DNA of 7,219 nt from an uncultured Prevotellaceae bacterium. GTDB lineage: Bacteria; Bacteroidota; Bacteroidia; Bacteroidales; Muribaculaceae. The notes under the pieces were generated by a model. The model worked only from the letters and a program-made list of their open reading frames with translations. It had not been told where the DNA came from and did not search any database. The DNA lies in contig CALBLR010000410.1 in assembly GCA_937896015.1 (NCBI GenBank), positions 1 through 7,219 of the forward strand, in the 5' to 3' direction. The translations under genes were made by a program, and so were the position numbers. Positions 1 to 5,469 of the stretch are shown piece by piece. The number at the start of each line of letters is the position of its first letter. Position 1 is the stretch's first letter.

Positions 1-296
1 CCCAAGGTGTGGCCATGGCCGCCGCGCTCAACTTCCAGGTGCCCATCACCGAGTATGAGCCGCGCAAAATCAAGCTGTCGATCACCGGCAACGGTGCCGC
101 CAGCAAGGAGCAGGTGGCCGCCATGCTGCAGCGTGAGCTGGGCTTTGACAAGAGCCAAATGCCCGAGTTCCTCGATGCCACCGATGCCCTCGCCGCCGCC
201 CTGTGCCACCATTACGAGAGCCGCAAGCCCGCCTTGGCGCGCGGCCCGCAGTCGTGGAAAGCCTTCATCGCCGCCCACCCCGACCGCGTGAAGTGA
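1..296 (+). CDS. ruvC: Crossover junction endodeoxyribonuclease RuvC, C-terminal part (5' end outside window)
   Basis: RuvC is the Holliday-junction resolvase that cuts four-way DNA junctions with RuvAB in recombination repair, in the cytoplasm. The window starts mid-gene; the first full codon is at base 3, giving 97 residues to the TGA at 294-296. RuvC proteins are usually about 170-190 residues, so roughly the N-terminal half is missing, including the first catalytic Asp and the Glu. Visible family marks are QGVAMAAAL, then EYEPRKIK followed by TGNGAASKEQV (junction-binding region), then DATDALAAALCHH, which carries the last two acidic metal ligands (codons at 174-176 and 183-185) and a nearby His pair. 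The SWKAFIAAHPDRVK tail resembles the C-terminus of Bacteroidales RuvC as I recall it. The GTG and ATG codons near the left edge are internal codons, not starts. No obvious intrinsic terminator follows. Confidence 0.93.
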   Translation, partial: QGVAMAAALNFQVPITEYEPRKIKLSITGNGAASKEQVAAMLQRELGFDKSQMPEFLDATDALAAALCHHYESRKPALARGPQSWKAFIAAHPDRVK

Positions 297-359
297 TTGC
301 CCGCCTGTGGCCCGATTGGAAAAAAACGCTGTAACAAAAAAGTTAAAATTACCGATAGT

Positions 360-391
360 TTTGTTAAAAACACAAATAAGCACTATCTTTG
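360..391 (+). promoter_or_regulatory. Bacteroidetes-type promoter of the TonB-dependent receptor gene
   Basis: TTTG at 360-363 (-33 box) and TATCTTTG at 384-391 (-7 box, consensus TAnnTTTG) are separated by 20 bases, an exact match to the promoter read by the Bacteroidetes primary sigma factor. Transcription should start near 395-400. The region just upstream is very A-rich (320-350) and could act like an UP element. An 8-base inverted repeat, TAACAAAA (332-339) and TTTTGTTA (359-366), overlaps the -33 box, but in such A/T-rich sequence it may be chance. The nearest downstream gene starts at 696, so this promoter implies an unusually long leader. Confidence 0.8.
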
Positions 392-398
392 CGCAAAA

Positions 399-695
399 AT
401 TATATTGTTTTAGGCTTTTACACAATTAGTGACTCTGATGTCGGCAGCTAATCTTAAATATCAGTTTGAGCGCATGGCGCGCAAGGCGCCCGGCGCGCAA
501 TTCCGGTTTTTGCAACCCGCGTTTGGCTATCATCATTGTGAGCCGCCATTGTCCGCCATAACCGCCCCGTCCGACTGCCAATAGCTGTCGAGTGGGGCGG
601 TTTCGCTATACTCAGTCGGTGCCGCCCGGCACGCAACGCTGAAATCTGAATATAAATCAATATATATACACTAATCAATCATTTATTAGTTCCTT
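399..695 (+). promoter_or_regulatory. Long 5' leader of the receptor gene, with hairpins and a short open frame
   Basis: About 300 nt separate the predicted transcription start from the receptor ATG, and I see no convincing second promoter closer to it. Perfect stems include 477-482/493-498 (GCGCGC, loop 10), 560-568/594-602 (AACCGCCCC with GGGGCGGTT) and 619-623/628-632 (GTGCC-GCCC-GGCAC). The segment 571-577 (CCGACTG), inside the loop of the second stem, can pair with 613-619 (CAGTCGG), which gives an H-type pseudoknot topology. A 9-base direct repeat GGCGCGCAA lies at 476-484 and 492-500. An open frame of 48 codons, ATG 438 to TAG 584, ends inside the loop of the 560-602 hairpin. The last 40 bases before the gene are A/T-rich. 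I recognise no known riboswitch class. A regulatory leader is an inference; a small non-coding RNA or unstructured spacer remain possible. Confidence 0.4.
560..602 (+). other. GC-rich hairpin in the receptor leader
   Basis: AACCGCCCC at 560-568 is the perfect reverse complement of GGGGCGGTT at 594-602, a 9-bp stem that closes a 25-base loop. CGAC (572-575) and GTCG (587-590) can form a short inner stem. Only three T residues follow (601-603), so it is a poor intrinsic terminator as it stands and is more likely a structural element of the RNA. Bases 571-577 in the loop can instead pair with 613-619. Confidence 0.5.
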
Positions 696-3600
696 ATGTT
701 AAAGAGAATCAAACTTTTCGCACTGGTGGCCATGCTGCTCACAGCCATGGGCATCAACGCGCAGGTGACGACATCGACTATGAGCGGTGTGGTTACCGAC
801 GAGAACAATGAGGTGCTGGTTGGCGCCACGGTGCAGGCCGTGCACGTGCCGTCGGGCACCAAGTACAATGCGGTGAGTAACCTCGACGGCCGCTTCACCA
901 TGCAGGGCATGCGCACCGGCGGCCCCTACACCGTGAAGGTGAGCTATGTGGGCTATGAGACCAGCCAGTACGACGGCATCAGCCTGCAGCTGGGCGAGAC
1001 CTTTACACTCAACGCCAAGCTTGCCACCGGCAGCCAGAGCCTCAGCGAGGTGGTGGTCACCGGCCAGGGCCGCCTGCAGCAGACGGGCGCCGCACGCAAC
1101 TTCTCGCTTGGCAAAATCGAGGGCGCTCCCTCGATCGACCGCAACATCTACGATGTGGTTAAGAACATGCCCCTTGCCAACCGCTCGAAGATTGGCGGCA
1201 TCTCGTTCTCAGGCACCAACAACCGCTACAACAGCTTCCAGGTGGACGGCGCCGTGACCAACGACGTGTTCGGCCTGTCGTCGGGCGGCACCAACGGCAG
1301 CCAGGCCAGTGCCAACCCCATCTCGATGGACGCAATCCAGGAAATCCAGGTGGTGGTGGCCCCCTTCGACGTGCGCCAGAGCGGCTTCACCGGCGGTGGC
1401 ATCAACGCCATCACCAAGCAGGGAACTAACGACTTCCACGCCACAGTGTTCGGCTACTACAACAACCAGGACTTCTATGGCAAGTATGACGCCTCCAACG
1501 GCAACGTGAAGAGCCCCCTCACCAAGCAGCACTACTACACTGTGGGTGGCAACATCAGCGGCCCCATCGCCAAGGACAAGCTCTTCTTCTTCGTCAATCT
1601 CGAGAACCACAACGAGAGCTACCCCTCGAGCTACTACGCAGGCCTCAACAGCACCTATCTGGGCGCTGCCACAGCACAGCGCATAGCCGACCGCTACAAG
1701 GAACTCACCGGCATCGATGAGTCTTACGGCCGCCGCGATGTGAAGCGCAACTCTTTCGACATTCTTGCACGCCTCGACTGGAACATCAACCAGAACCACA
1801 AGCTGGCTCTGCGCTACCAGCACCTCGACGCCTACGACGACAAGTATGGCGTGGGCTACACCACCTACTACTTCAACAACTCCACCTACCGCTTCAACAA
1901 CCTCACCAACGCGTTTGTGGCTGAGTTGAACTCTAACTTCGGTCCCTCGTTCTACAACGAGCTGCGCGCATCCTACACCCGCGTGCGCGACCACCGCGAC
2001 GTGCCCTATCAGGCACCCACATTCTACATCCGCAACGTGGCCTCTGAAGACGAGAGCCGCCGCAACATCACGGTGAACATCGGCACCGAGTACAGCTCGG
2101 GCGCCAACAGCCTCGACCAGGACGTTTACTTGCTGGAAGACAACCTGTCGTGGTACAAGGGCAACCACACCATCACATTCGGTACGCACAACGAGATGTT
2201 TGTGCTCAAAAACCTCTTCATGCAGTACAACAACGGCGAGTGGGCCTACAACTCGCTCGACGACTTCTTCAACAACAAGCCCAACGCATTCTACTTCCGC
2301 TGCGCCGACCCCGTGCTCAGCGGCGGCAACCTGCGCTACGCTCCCCAGACCAAGGCCGCTCAGCTCGGCTTCTATGTGCAAGACAAGTATGACTACAGCC
2401 GCAACCTGCAGCTCACCTACGGTCTGCGCGTTGACGTGCCCTTCATCATCAACAACCCCACCGAGAACCCCGACTTCAACGCCTTTGCCGAGAAGAAGGG
2501 CCTCGTGCCCCGCGTGGGCGAGACCCCCTCGACCAAGCTGATGCTGTCACCGCGCTTCGGCTTCCGCATCTATGCCAACGACAGCCACAACACCCTGTTC
2601 CGCGGCGGTCTGGGCCTCTTCACCGGCCGCGTGCCATTTGTGTGGATCTCTAACACATTCAACAACACCGGCATGGAGGTGAAAGGCACCACCATCAACA
2701 ATGCTGCCGACATCCCTGCCGTCACCACCAATCCGCAAGACCTCGTGGCCAAGCTCGCAAGCGGCAAGGCCGCTCCGCAGGACATCGCCACCGTCAGCAA
2801 GAAGTTCCGCTATCCGCAGGTGCTCCGCGCCAACCTCGCTCTCGAGCAGCGTCTGCCCTACGGCTGGAAGTTCACCCTCGAGGGTATGTACAGCAAGACG
2901 TTCAACAACATGTATGTGAGCAACCTCGCCCTCACCCAGTCGGGTTCGATCTATGCAGTGGCCGGCTCGCAAGCCAGCGCAGCTCCCTACTACAGCGTTG
3001 ACAAGAGCTACAACTCAATCATCAATCTCGAGAACACCGACCGCGGCCTCAGCTACAGCGTGAGCGGCATCATCGAGCGCAACTTCGACTTCGGTCTCGA
3101 CCTGCTGGCCAGCTACACCTTCGGCCACTCAAAGTCGGTTAACGACGGCACTTCGTCGGTGGCCTACTCTAACTGGAAATACAACTACGCTGTCGACACC
3201 AACAGCCCCACGCTCAGCTACTCGTCGTTCGACCAGCCCAACCGCGTGCTCGTGACTGTGGGCTACACCACTCCCAAGTATGCCAACGGCTTCCTGCAGA
3301 CCAACATCGCCGTTACCTACAACGGCTACAACGGCCAGCGCTACAGCCTCACCATGAGCGAGAGCACCGACTACAACGGCGACGGCTACCGTGGCAACTC
3401 ACTGCTCTACATTCCTACTAAGGATGAGCTGAACAGCATGATCTTCACCGACATCACCACCAAAAAGGATGGCCAGACGGTGGTTAAGCAGTCGGCTGCC
3501 GAGCAGCGCGCACTCTTCGAGTCGTTTATCGAAGGCGACAGCTACGCCAAGAACCACCGCGGCGCTTATGCCGACCGCAACAGCAACATGGCTCCCTGGG

Positions 3601-3890
3601 AAAATCAGATCGATGTGCACTTTGCCCAGACGTTCTTCGCTCTGAAGAGCCGCGGCAGCAAGATCGTGTTCACCGCCGACATCCTCAACTTCGCCAACCT
3701 CCTCAACAAGGACTGGGGCGCAAGCTACGGCAACGTCTACAACGTGACTCCGCTCACCTGCGTGGGCACTCAGAAGCTCGCCAATGGCGCAATGGCAGCC
3801 AAATACCAGTGGAACGGCTACACCGAGCCTAAGAAGGCCAACATCAGCAGCCGCTGGCACGCTCAGATTGGCGTTAAGTTTGTGTTCTAA
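696..3890 (+). CDS. Oar-like TonB-dependent outer-membrane receptor
   Basis: A 1064-residue outer-membrane protein that should import or export an unknown ligand using TonB/ExbB/ExbD energy. MLKRIKLFALVAMLLTAMGI begins a Sec signal peptide, with likely cleavage at NA|Q (residues 22/23). Residues about 28-108 form a carboxypeptidase-regulatory-like beta-sandwich (SGVVTDENNE, then YTVKVSYVGYET). SEVVVTG (117-123) leads into the plug, about 130-245 (IDRNIYDVVKNMP, FQVDGAV, IQEIQVVVAPFDVRQSGFTG, GGGINAITKQGTN). The rest is a beta-barrel rich in Tyr, Asn and Asp. It carries two marks I associate with the Oar family: DYNGDGYRGNSLLYIP (892-907), an Asp-rich turn that might bind calcium, and RNSNMAPWENQIDV near 961-974. 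It ends in the aromatic strand IGVKFVF typical of outer-membrane barrels. No SusD gene follows and a strong terminator does, so it is not a SusCD pair. Codon choice is strongly biased (AAC, GAC, GGC, CGC), which suggests high expression. Ligand unknown; in Myxococcus, Oar has been linked to protease secretion. Confidence 0.9.
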   Translation: MLKRIKLFALVAMLLTAMGINAQVTTSTMSGVVTDENNEVLVGATVQAVHVPSGTKYNAVSNLDGRFTMQGMRTGGPYTVKVSYVGYETSQYDGISLQLGETFTLNAKLATGSQSLSEVVVTGQGRLQQTGAARNFSLGKIEGAPSIDRNIYDVVKNMPLANRSKIGGISFSGTNNRYNSFQVDGAVTNDVFGLSSGGTNGSQASANPISMDAIQEIQVVVAPFDVRQSGFTGGGINAITKQGTNDFHATVFGYYNNQDFYGKYDASNGNVKSPLTKQHYYTVGGNISGPIAKDKLFFFVNLENHNESYPSSYYAGLNSTYLGAATAQRIADRYKELTGIDESYGRRDVKRNSFDILARLDWNINQNHKLALRYQHLDAYDDKYGVGYTTYYFNNSTYRFNNLTNAFVAELNSNFGPSFYNELRASYTRVRDHRDVPYQAPTFYIRNVASEDESRRNITVNIGTEYSSGANSLDQDVYLLEDNLSWYKGNHTITFGTHNEMFVLKNLFMQYNNGEWAYNSLDDFFNNKPNAFYFRCADPVLSGGNLRYAPQTKAAQLGFYVQDKYDYSRNLQLTYGLRVDVPFIINNPTENPDFNAFAEKKGLVPRVGETPSTKLMLSPRFGFRIYANDSHNTLFRGGLGLFTGRVPFVWISNTFNNTGMEVKGTTINNAADIPAVTTNPQDLVAKLASGKAAPQDIATVSKKFRYPQVLRANLALEQRLPYGWKFTLEGMYSKTFNNMYVSNLALTQSGSIYAVAGSQASAAPYYSVDKSYNSIINLENTDRGLSYSVSGIIERNFDFGLDLLASYTFGHSKSVNDGTSSVAYSNWKYNYAVDTNSPTLSYSSFDQPNRVLVTVGYTTPKYANGFLQTNIAVTYNGYNGQRYSLTMSESTDYNGDGYRGNSLLYIPTKDELNSMIFTDITTKKDGQTVVKQSAAEQRALFESFIEGDSYAKNHRGAYADRNSNMAPWENQIDVHFAQTFFALKSRGSKIVFTADILNFANLLNKDWGASYGNVYNVTPLTCVGTQKLANGAMAAKYQWNGYTEPKKANISSRWHAQIGVKFVF

Positions 3891-3923
3891 TCACAGGCCG
3901 ACTTTTAATCTCACATAACACCC

Positions 3924-3980
3924 GCATGGGGAGGGGATATGCGCACGCCATCGCGCTTCCCTCCCCATGCCTGTTTTTTT
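3924..3980 (+). terminator. Strong rho-independent terminator after the receptor gene
   Basis: GCATGGGGAGGG (3924-3935) pairs perfectly with CCCTCCCCATGC (3959-3970), a 12-bp stem extended by a G-T and an A-T pair. After a three-base bulge, GCGC (3941-3944) pairs with GCGC (3953-3956). A run of seven T (3974-3980) follows almost at once. It lies 34 bases past the receptor stop codon and should isolate that gene from the phosphodiesterase gene. Confidence 0.92.
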
Positions 3981-3983
3981 ATG

Positions 3984-4012
3984 CCGCGCCAAAATTTGCG
4001 CAAATGGCGCGG
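3984..4012 (+). repeat. Inverted repeat over the -33 box of the phosphodiesterase promoter
   Basis: CCGCGCC (3984-3990) and GGCGCGG (4006-4012) are perfect inverted arms. Between them lies a 12-base perfect palindrome, ATTTGCGCAAAT (3994-4005), that contains the TTTG -33 box (3995-3998). The centres of the two dyads differ by about 1.5 bases. A dimeric regulator bound here would block the promoter, so an operator is plausible, but no regulator gene is in the window. A 10-base core TTTGCGCAAA also occurs at 388-397, over the -7 box of the receptor promoter; part of that likeness comes from the promoter consensus itself. Confidence 0.4.
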
Positions 4013-4026
4013 AAAGGGTAAATTTG
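3995..4026 (+). promoter_or_regulatory. Bacteroidetes-type promoter of the phosphodiesterase gene
   Basis: TTTG at 3995-3998 and TAAATTTG at 4019-4026 are 20 bases apart, the same spacing as in the receptor promoter. Transcription should start near 4030-4035, giving a leader of about 30-35 nt before the ATG at 4066. It lies directly after the receptor terminator, which supports independent transcription. Confidence 0.82.
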
Positions 4027-4065
4027 TACCTGACTCGCATTAAACCAATAAAAAAATATTCAAGC

Positions 4066-5265
4066 ATGACTAAACGACTTATGACGCTGCTGGCCACCGC
4101 ACTCGTGGCTATGGCAGCATTGGCCGCCGGCAATGGCCGCTACACCGTGATAGTGTCGCTCGACGGCTTCCGCTGGGACTATGCCGAAGCCTTCGACACG
4201 CCGTTTTTCCAGCAAATGGCGCGCCAGGGCGTTAAGGCGGTGATGTCGCCCTCGTTCCCAAGCAAAACGTTTCCCAACCACTACACGCTGGCCACCGGCC
4301 TCTATCCCGACCACCACGGCATAGTGGCCAACTCTTTCCTCGACCGGTCCACTGGCGAGGTGTATTCGCTGGGCGATGCCCGCTCGCGCACCAATCCGCG
4401 CTACTACGGCGGCGACCCCATCTGGCTCACGGCCAAGCGTCAGGGAGTGCCCACAGCCACCGTCTACTGGGTGGGCAGCGACGTGGCCATAAAAGGCGGC
4501 CACGCCACCTACTGGCACGACTACATGAAAAAGCCCTTGCTCACGTTCGGCGAGCGCACAGACGAGGTGCTGCGCCTGCTCAGCCTGCCCGATGGCAAGC
4601 GCCCGCACCTGGTGATGTGCTACTTTGAGGAGCCCGACCACAGCGGCCACAGCTATGGCCCCGTGAGCAGGCCCACGCGCCGCGCCATCGAGAGCCTCGA
4701 CTCGCTGCTGTCGGCCATGTGGACGGCCATCCAGGCGCTGCCCATTGGCAGCGAGGTGAACCTGATTGTCACCGGCGACCACGGCATGGCTTGGACCGGC
4801 CCCGACCGCACGGTACCGGTTATGCGCCACCTCAAGGCCGAGTGGATCGAGCGCGTGGAGGGCAATCTGCCAGGGCAGGTGTATGTGAAGCGGCCAGAAT
4901 ATGCCGACTCGGTGGTGGCCGCATTGCAGGGCGTCGACCACATTCGCGTGTGGAAGCGTGCCCAGGTGCCGGCCTATCTGCACTACGGCACCAATCCGCG
5001 CATTGGCGATGTGGTGGTGCTGCCCGATGTGGGCTGGCTCTTCACCGACGGCCGCGTGGCCCAAGGCGGCTCGCACGGCTTCGACAACACCGCCAGCGAC
5101 ATGCAGGTGGGCTTCCGCGCCATCGGCCCCGACTTCAAGGCGGGCTATGTGAAGCCCGACAAGTTCCGCAACGTTGACGTCTACCCGCTGCTGGCCCACC
5201 TGCTGGGAGTGGTGCCATCGCCGTGCGACGGCAACCTCAACGAGGTGCAGGACATGCTTAAATAG
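4066..5265 (+). CDS. Exported nucleotide pyrophosphatase/phosphodiesterase (NPP, alkaline phosphatase superfamily)
   Basis: A 399-residue two-metal (probably zinc) enzyme that should split phosphodiester or pyrophosphate bonds, for example in nucleotides, dinucleotides or nucleotide sugars. The substrate cannot be told from sequence. MTKRLMTLLATALVAMAALA is a Sec signal peptide, so it acts in the periplasm or outside the cell. All core active-site residues of the family are visible: D33 in SLDGFRWD, nucleophile T68 in FPSKTFPNHYTLATGLYP, N89 in GIVAN, D191 and H195 in FEEPDHSGHSYGP, D238 and H239 in TGDHGM, and H337 in GGSHGFDN. The length fits a single-domain bacterial NPP without the somatomedin-B and nuclease-like domains of animal forms. 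The frame is open from an ATG at 3967, but that start lies inside the terminator stem and upstream of the promoter. ATG 4066 gives a proper signal peptide and is the right start. It has its own promoter and is probably monocistronic. Confidence 0.93.
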   Translation: MTKRLMTLLATALVAMAALAAGNGRYTVIVSLDGFRWDYAEAFDTPFFQQMARQGVKAVMSPSFPSKTFPNHYTLATGLYPDHHGIVANSFLDRSTGEVYSLGDARSRTNPRYYGGDPIWLTAKRQGVPTATVYWVGSDVAIKGGHATYWHDYMKKPLLTFGERTDEVLRLLSLPDGKRPHLVMCYFEEPDHSGHSYGPVSRPTRRAIESLDSLLSAMWTAIQALPIGSEVNLIVTGDHGMAWTGPDRTVPVMRHLKAEWIERVEGNLPGQVYVKRPEYADSVVAALQGVDHIRVWKRAQVPAYLHYGTNPRIGDVVVLPDVGWLFTDGRVAQGGSHGFDNTASDMQVGFRAIGPDFKAGYVKPDKFRNVDVYPLLAHLLGVVPSPCDGNLNEVQDMLK

Positions 5266-5297
5266 AGTTCATCACGCGCCCGCACGTGGCGCATGCA

Positions 5298-5336
5298 GGC
5301 AGCCGCCCACGGCCTCCATGGCTTTGGGCGGCTGTC
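5298..5336 (+). terminator. Terminator-like hairpin after the phosphodiesterase gene
   Basis: CAGCCGCCCA (5300-5309) pairs perfectly with TGGGCGGCTG (5325-5334); a G-T and a G-C pair extend the stem to 5298/5336. GCC (5312-5314) and GGC (5320-5322) can pair inside the loop. The tract after it (CAGTGTTAATAATTG) is A/T-rich but has no clean T run, so termination may be partial. A smaller 5-bp hairpin (GCGCC 5276-5280, GGCGC 5288-5292) lies between it and the stop codon. Confidence 0.5.
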
Positions 5337-5376
5337 AGTGTTAATAATTGTGGCCATGGCTTTGCCGAATGGCTTT
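5316..5376 (+). repeat. Short direct repeats CCATGGCTTTG around the -33 box of the last gene
   Basis: CCATGGCTTTG occurs at 5316-5326 and 5354-5364, and a shorter copy, ATGGCTTT, at 5369-5376. The second copy includes the TTTG -33 box and the third lies between the -33 and -7 boxes. The first is in the loop and 3' arm of the upstream hairpin. This could be a repeated protein-binding site or small local duplications; the sequence alone does not decide. Confidence 0.3.
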
Positions 5377-5391
5377 AAATTATTAATTTTG
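5361..5391 (+). promoter_or_regulatory. Bacteroidetes-type promoter of the secreted PKD/T9SS protein gene
   Basis: TTTG at 5361-5364 and TAATTTTG at 5384-5391 are separated by 19 bases, within the accepted spacing. Transcription should start near 5396-5400, leaving a leader of about 70 nt that is A/T-rich and has no Shine-Dalgarno sequence before the ATG at 5470. Confidence 0.78.
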
Positions 5392-5469
5392 TGCCATCGG
5401 TTTCTACAGTCTATAGTGAACATAGTTCAAAATAATTATAATCAACCAATTCTAAAAGTTAATTTGCTA

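Noticed and set aside
476..500. Paired GGCGCGCAA repeats as a CRISPR or mobile-element trace
   Set aside because: There are only two 9-base copies, 16 bases apart, with no array, terminal inverted repeats or transposase.
560..610. The leader hairpin as a classical intrinsic terminator (attenuator)
   Set aside because: Only three T residues follow the stem, so efficient intrinsic termination is unlikely. It is kept only as a structural element.
454..678. Minus-strand open frame of 74 codons in the receptor leader
   Set aside because: No matching promoter or domain was seen, and it lies antisense to sequence better explained as the leader of the receptor mRNA. A small antisense gene cannot be fully excluded.
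1209..2381. Antisense open frame of 390 codons across the receptor gene
   Set aside because: It is a by-product of the GC-rich, strongly biased codons of the sense gene. The translation is a low-complexity Val/Ala/Glu-rich string with no domain, and no promoter was seen for it.
3967..4065. Upstream ATG extending the phosphodiesterase by 33 residues
   Set aside because: The ATG is inside the terminator stem and upstream of the predicted transcription start, and the extension would bury the signal peptide.
4060..5199. Antisense open frame of 379 codons across the phosphodiesterase gene
   Set aside because: The sense strand encodes every catalytic motif of the NPP family. The antisense product is His/Ala/Val-rich with no recognisable features.
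696..5265. A SusC/SusD polysaccharide-utilisation locus
   Set aside because: No SusD-like lipoprotein, glycan-degrading enzyme or sensor-regulator follows the receptor; the next gene is a phosphodiesterase behind a strong terminator.
5293..5469. Upstream ATG extending the last gene by 59 residues
   Set aside because: It begins before the terminator-like hairpin and the promoter, and would bury the signal peptide that starts at 5470.
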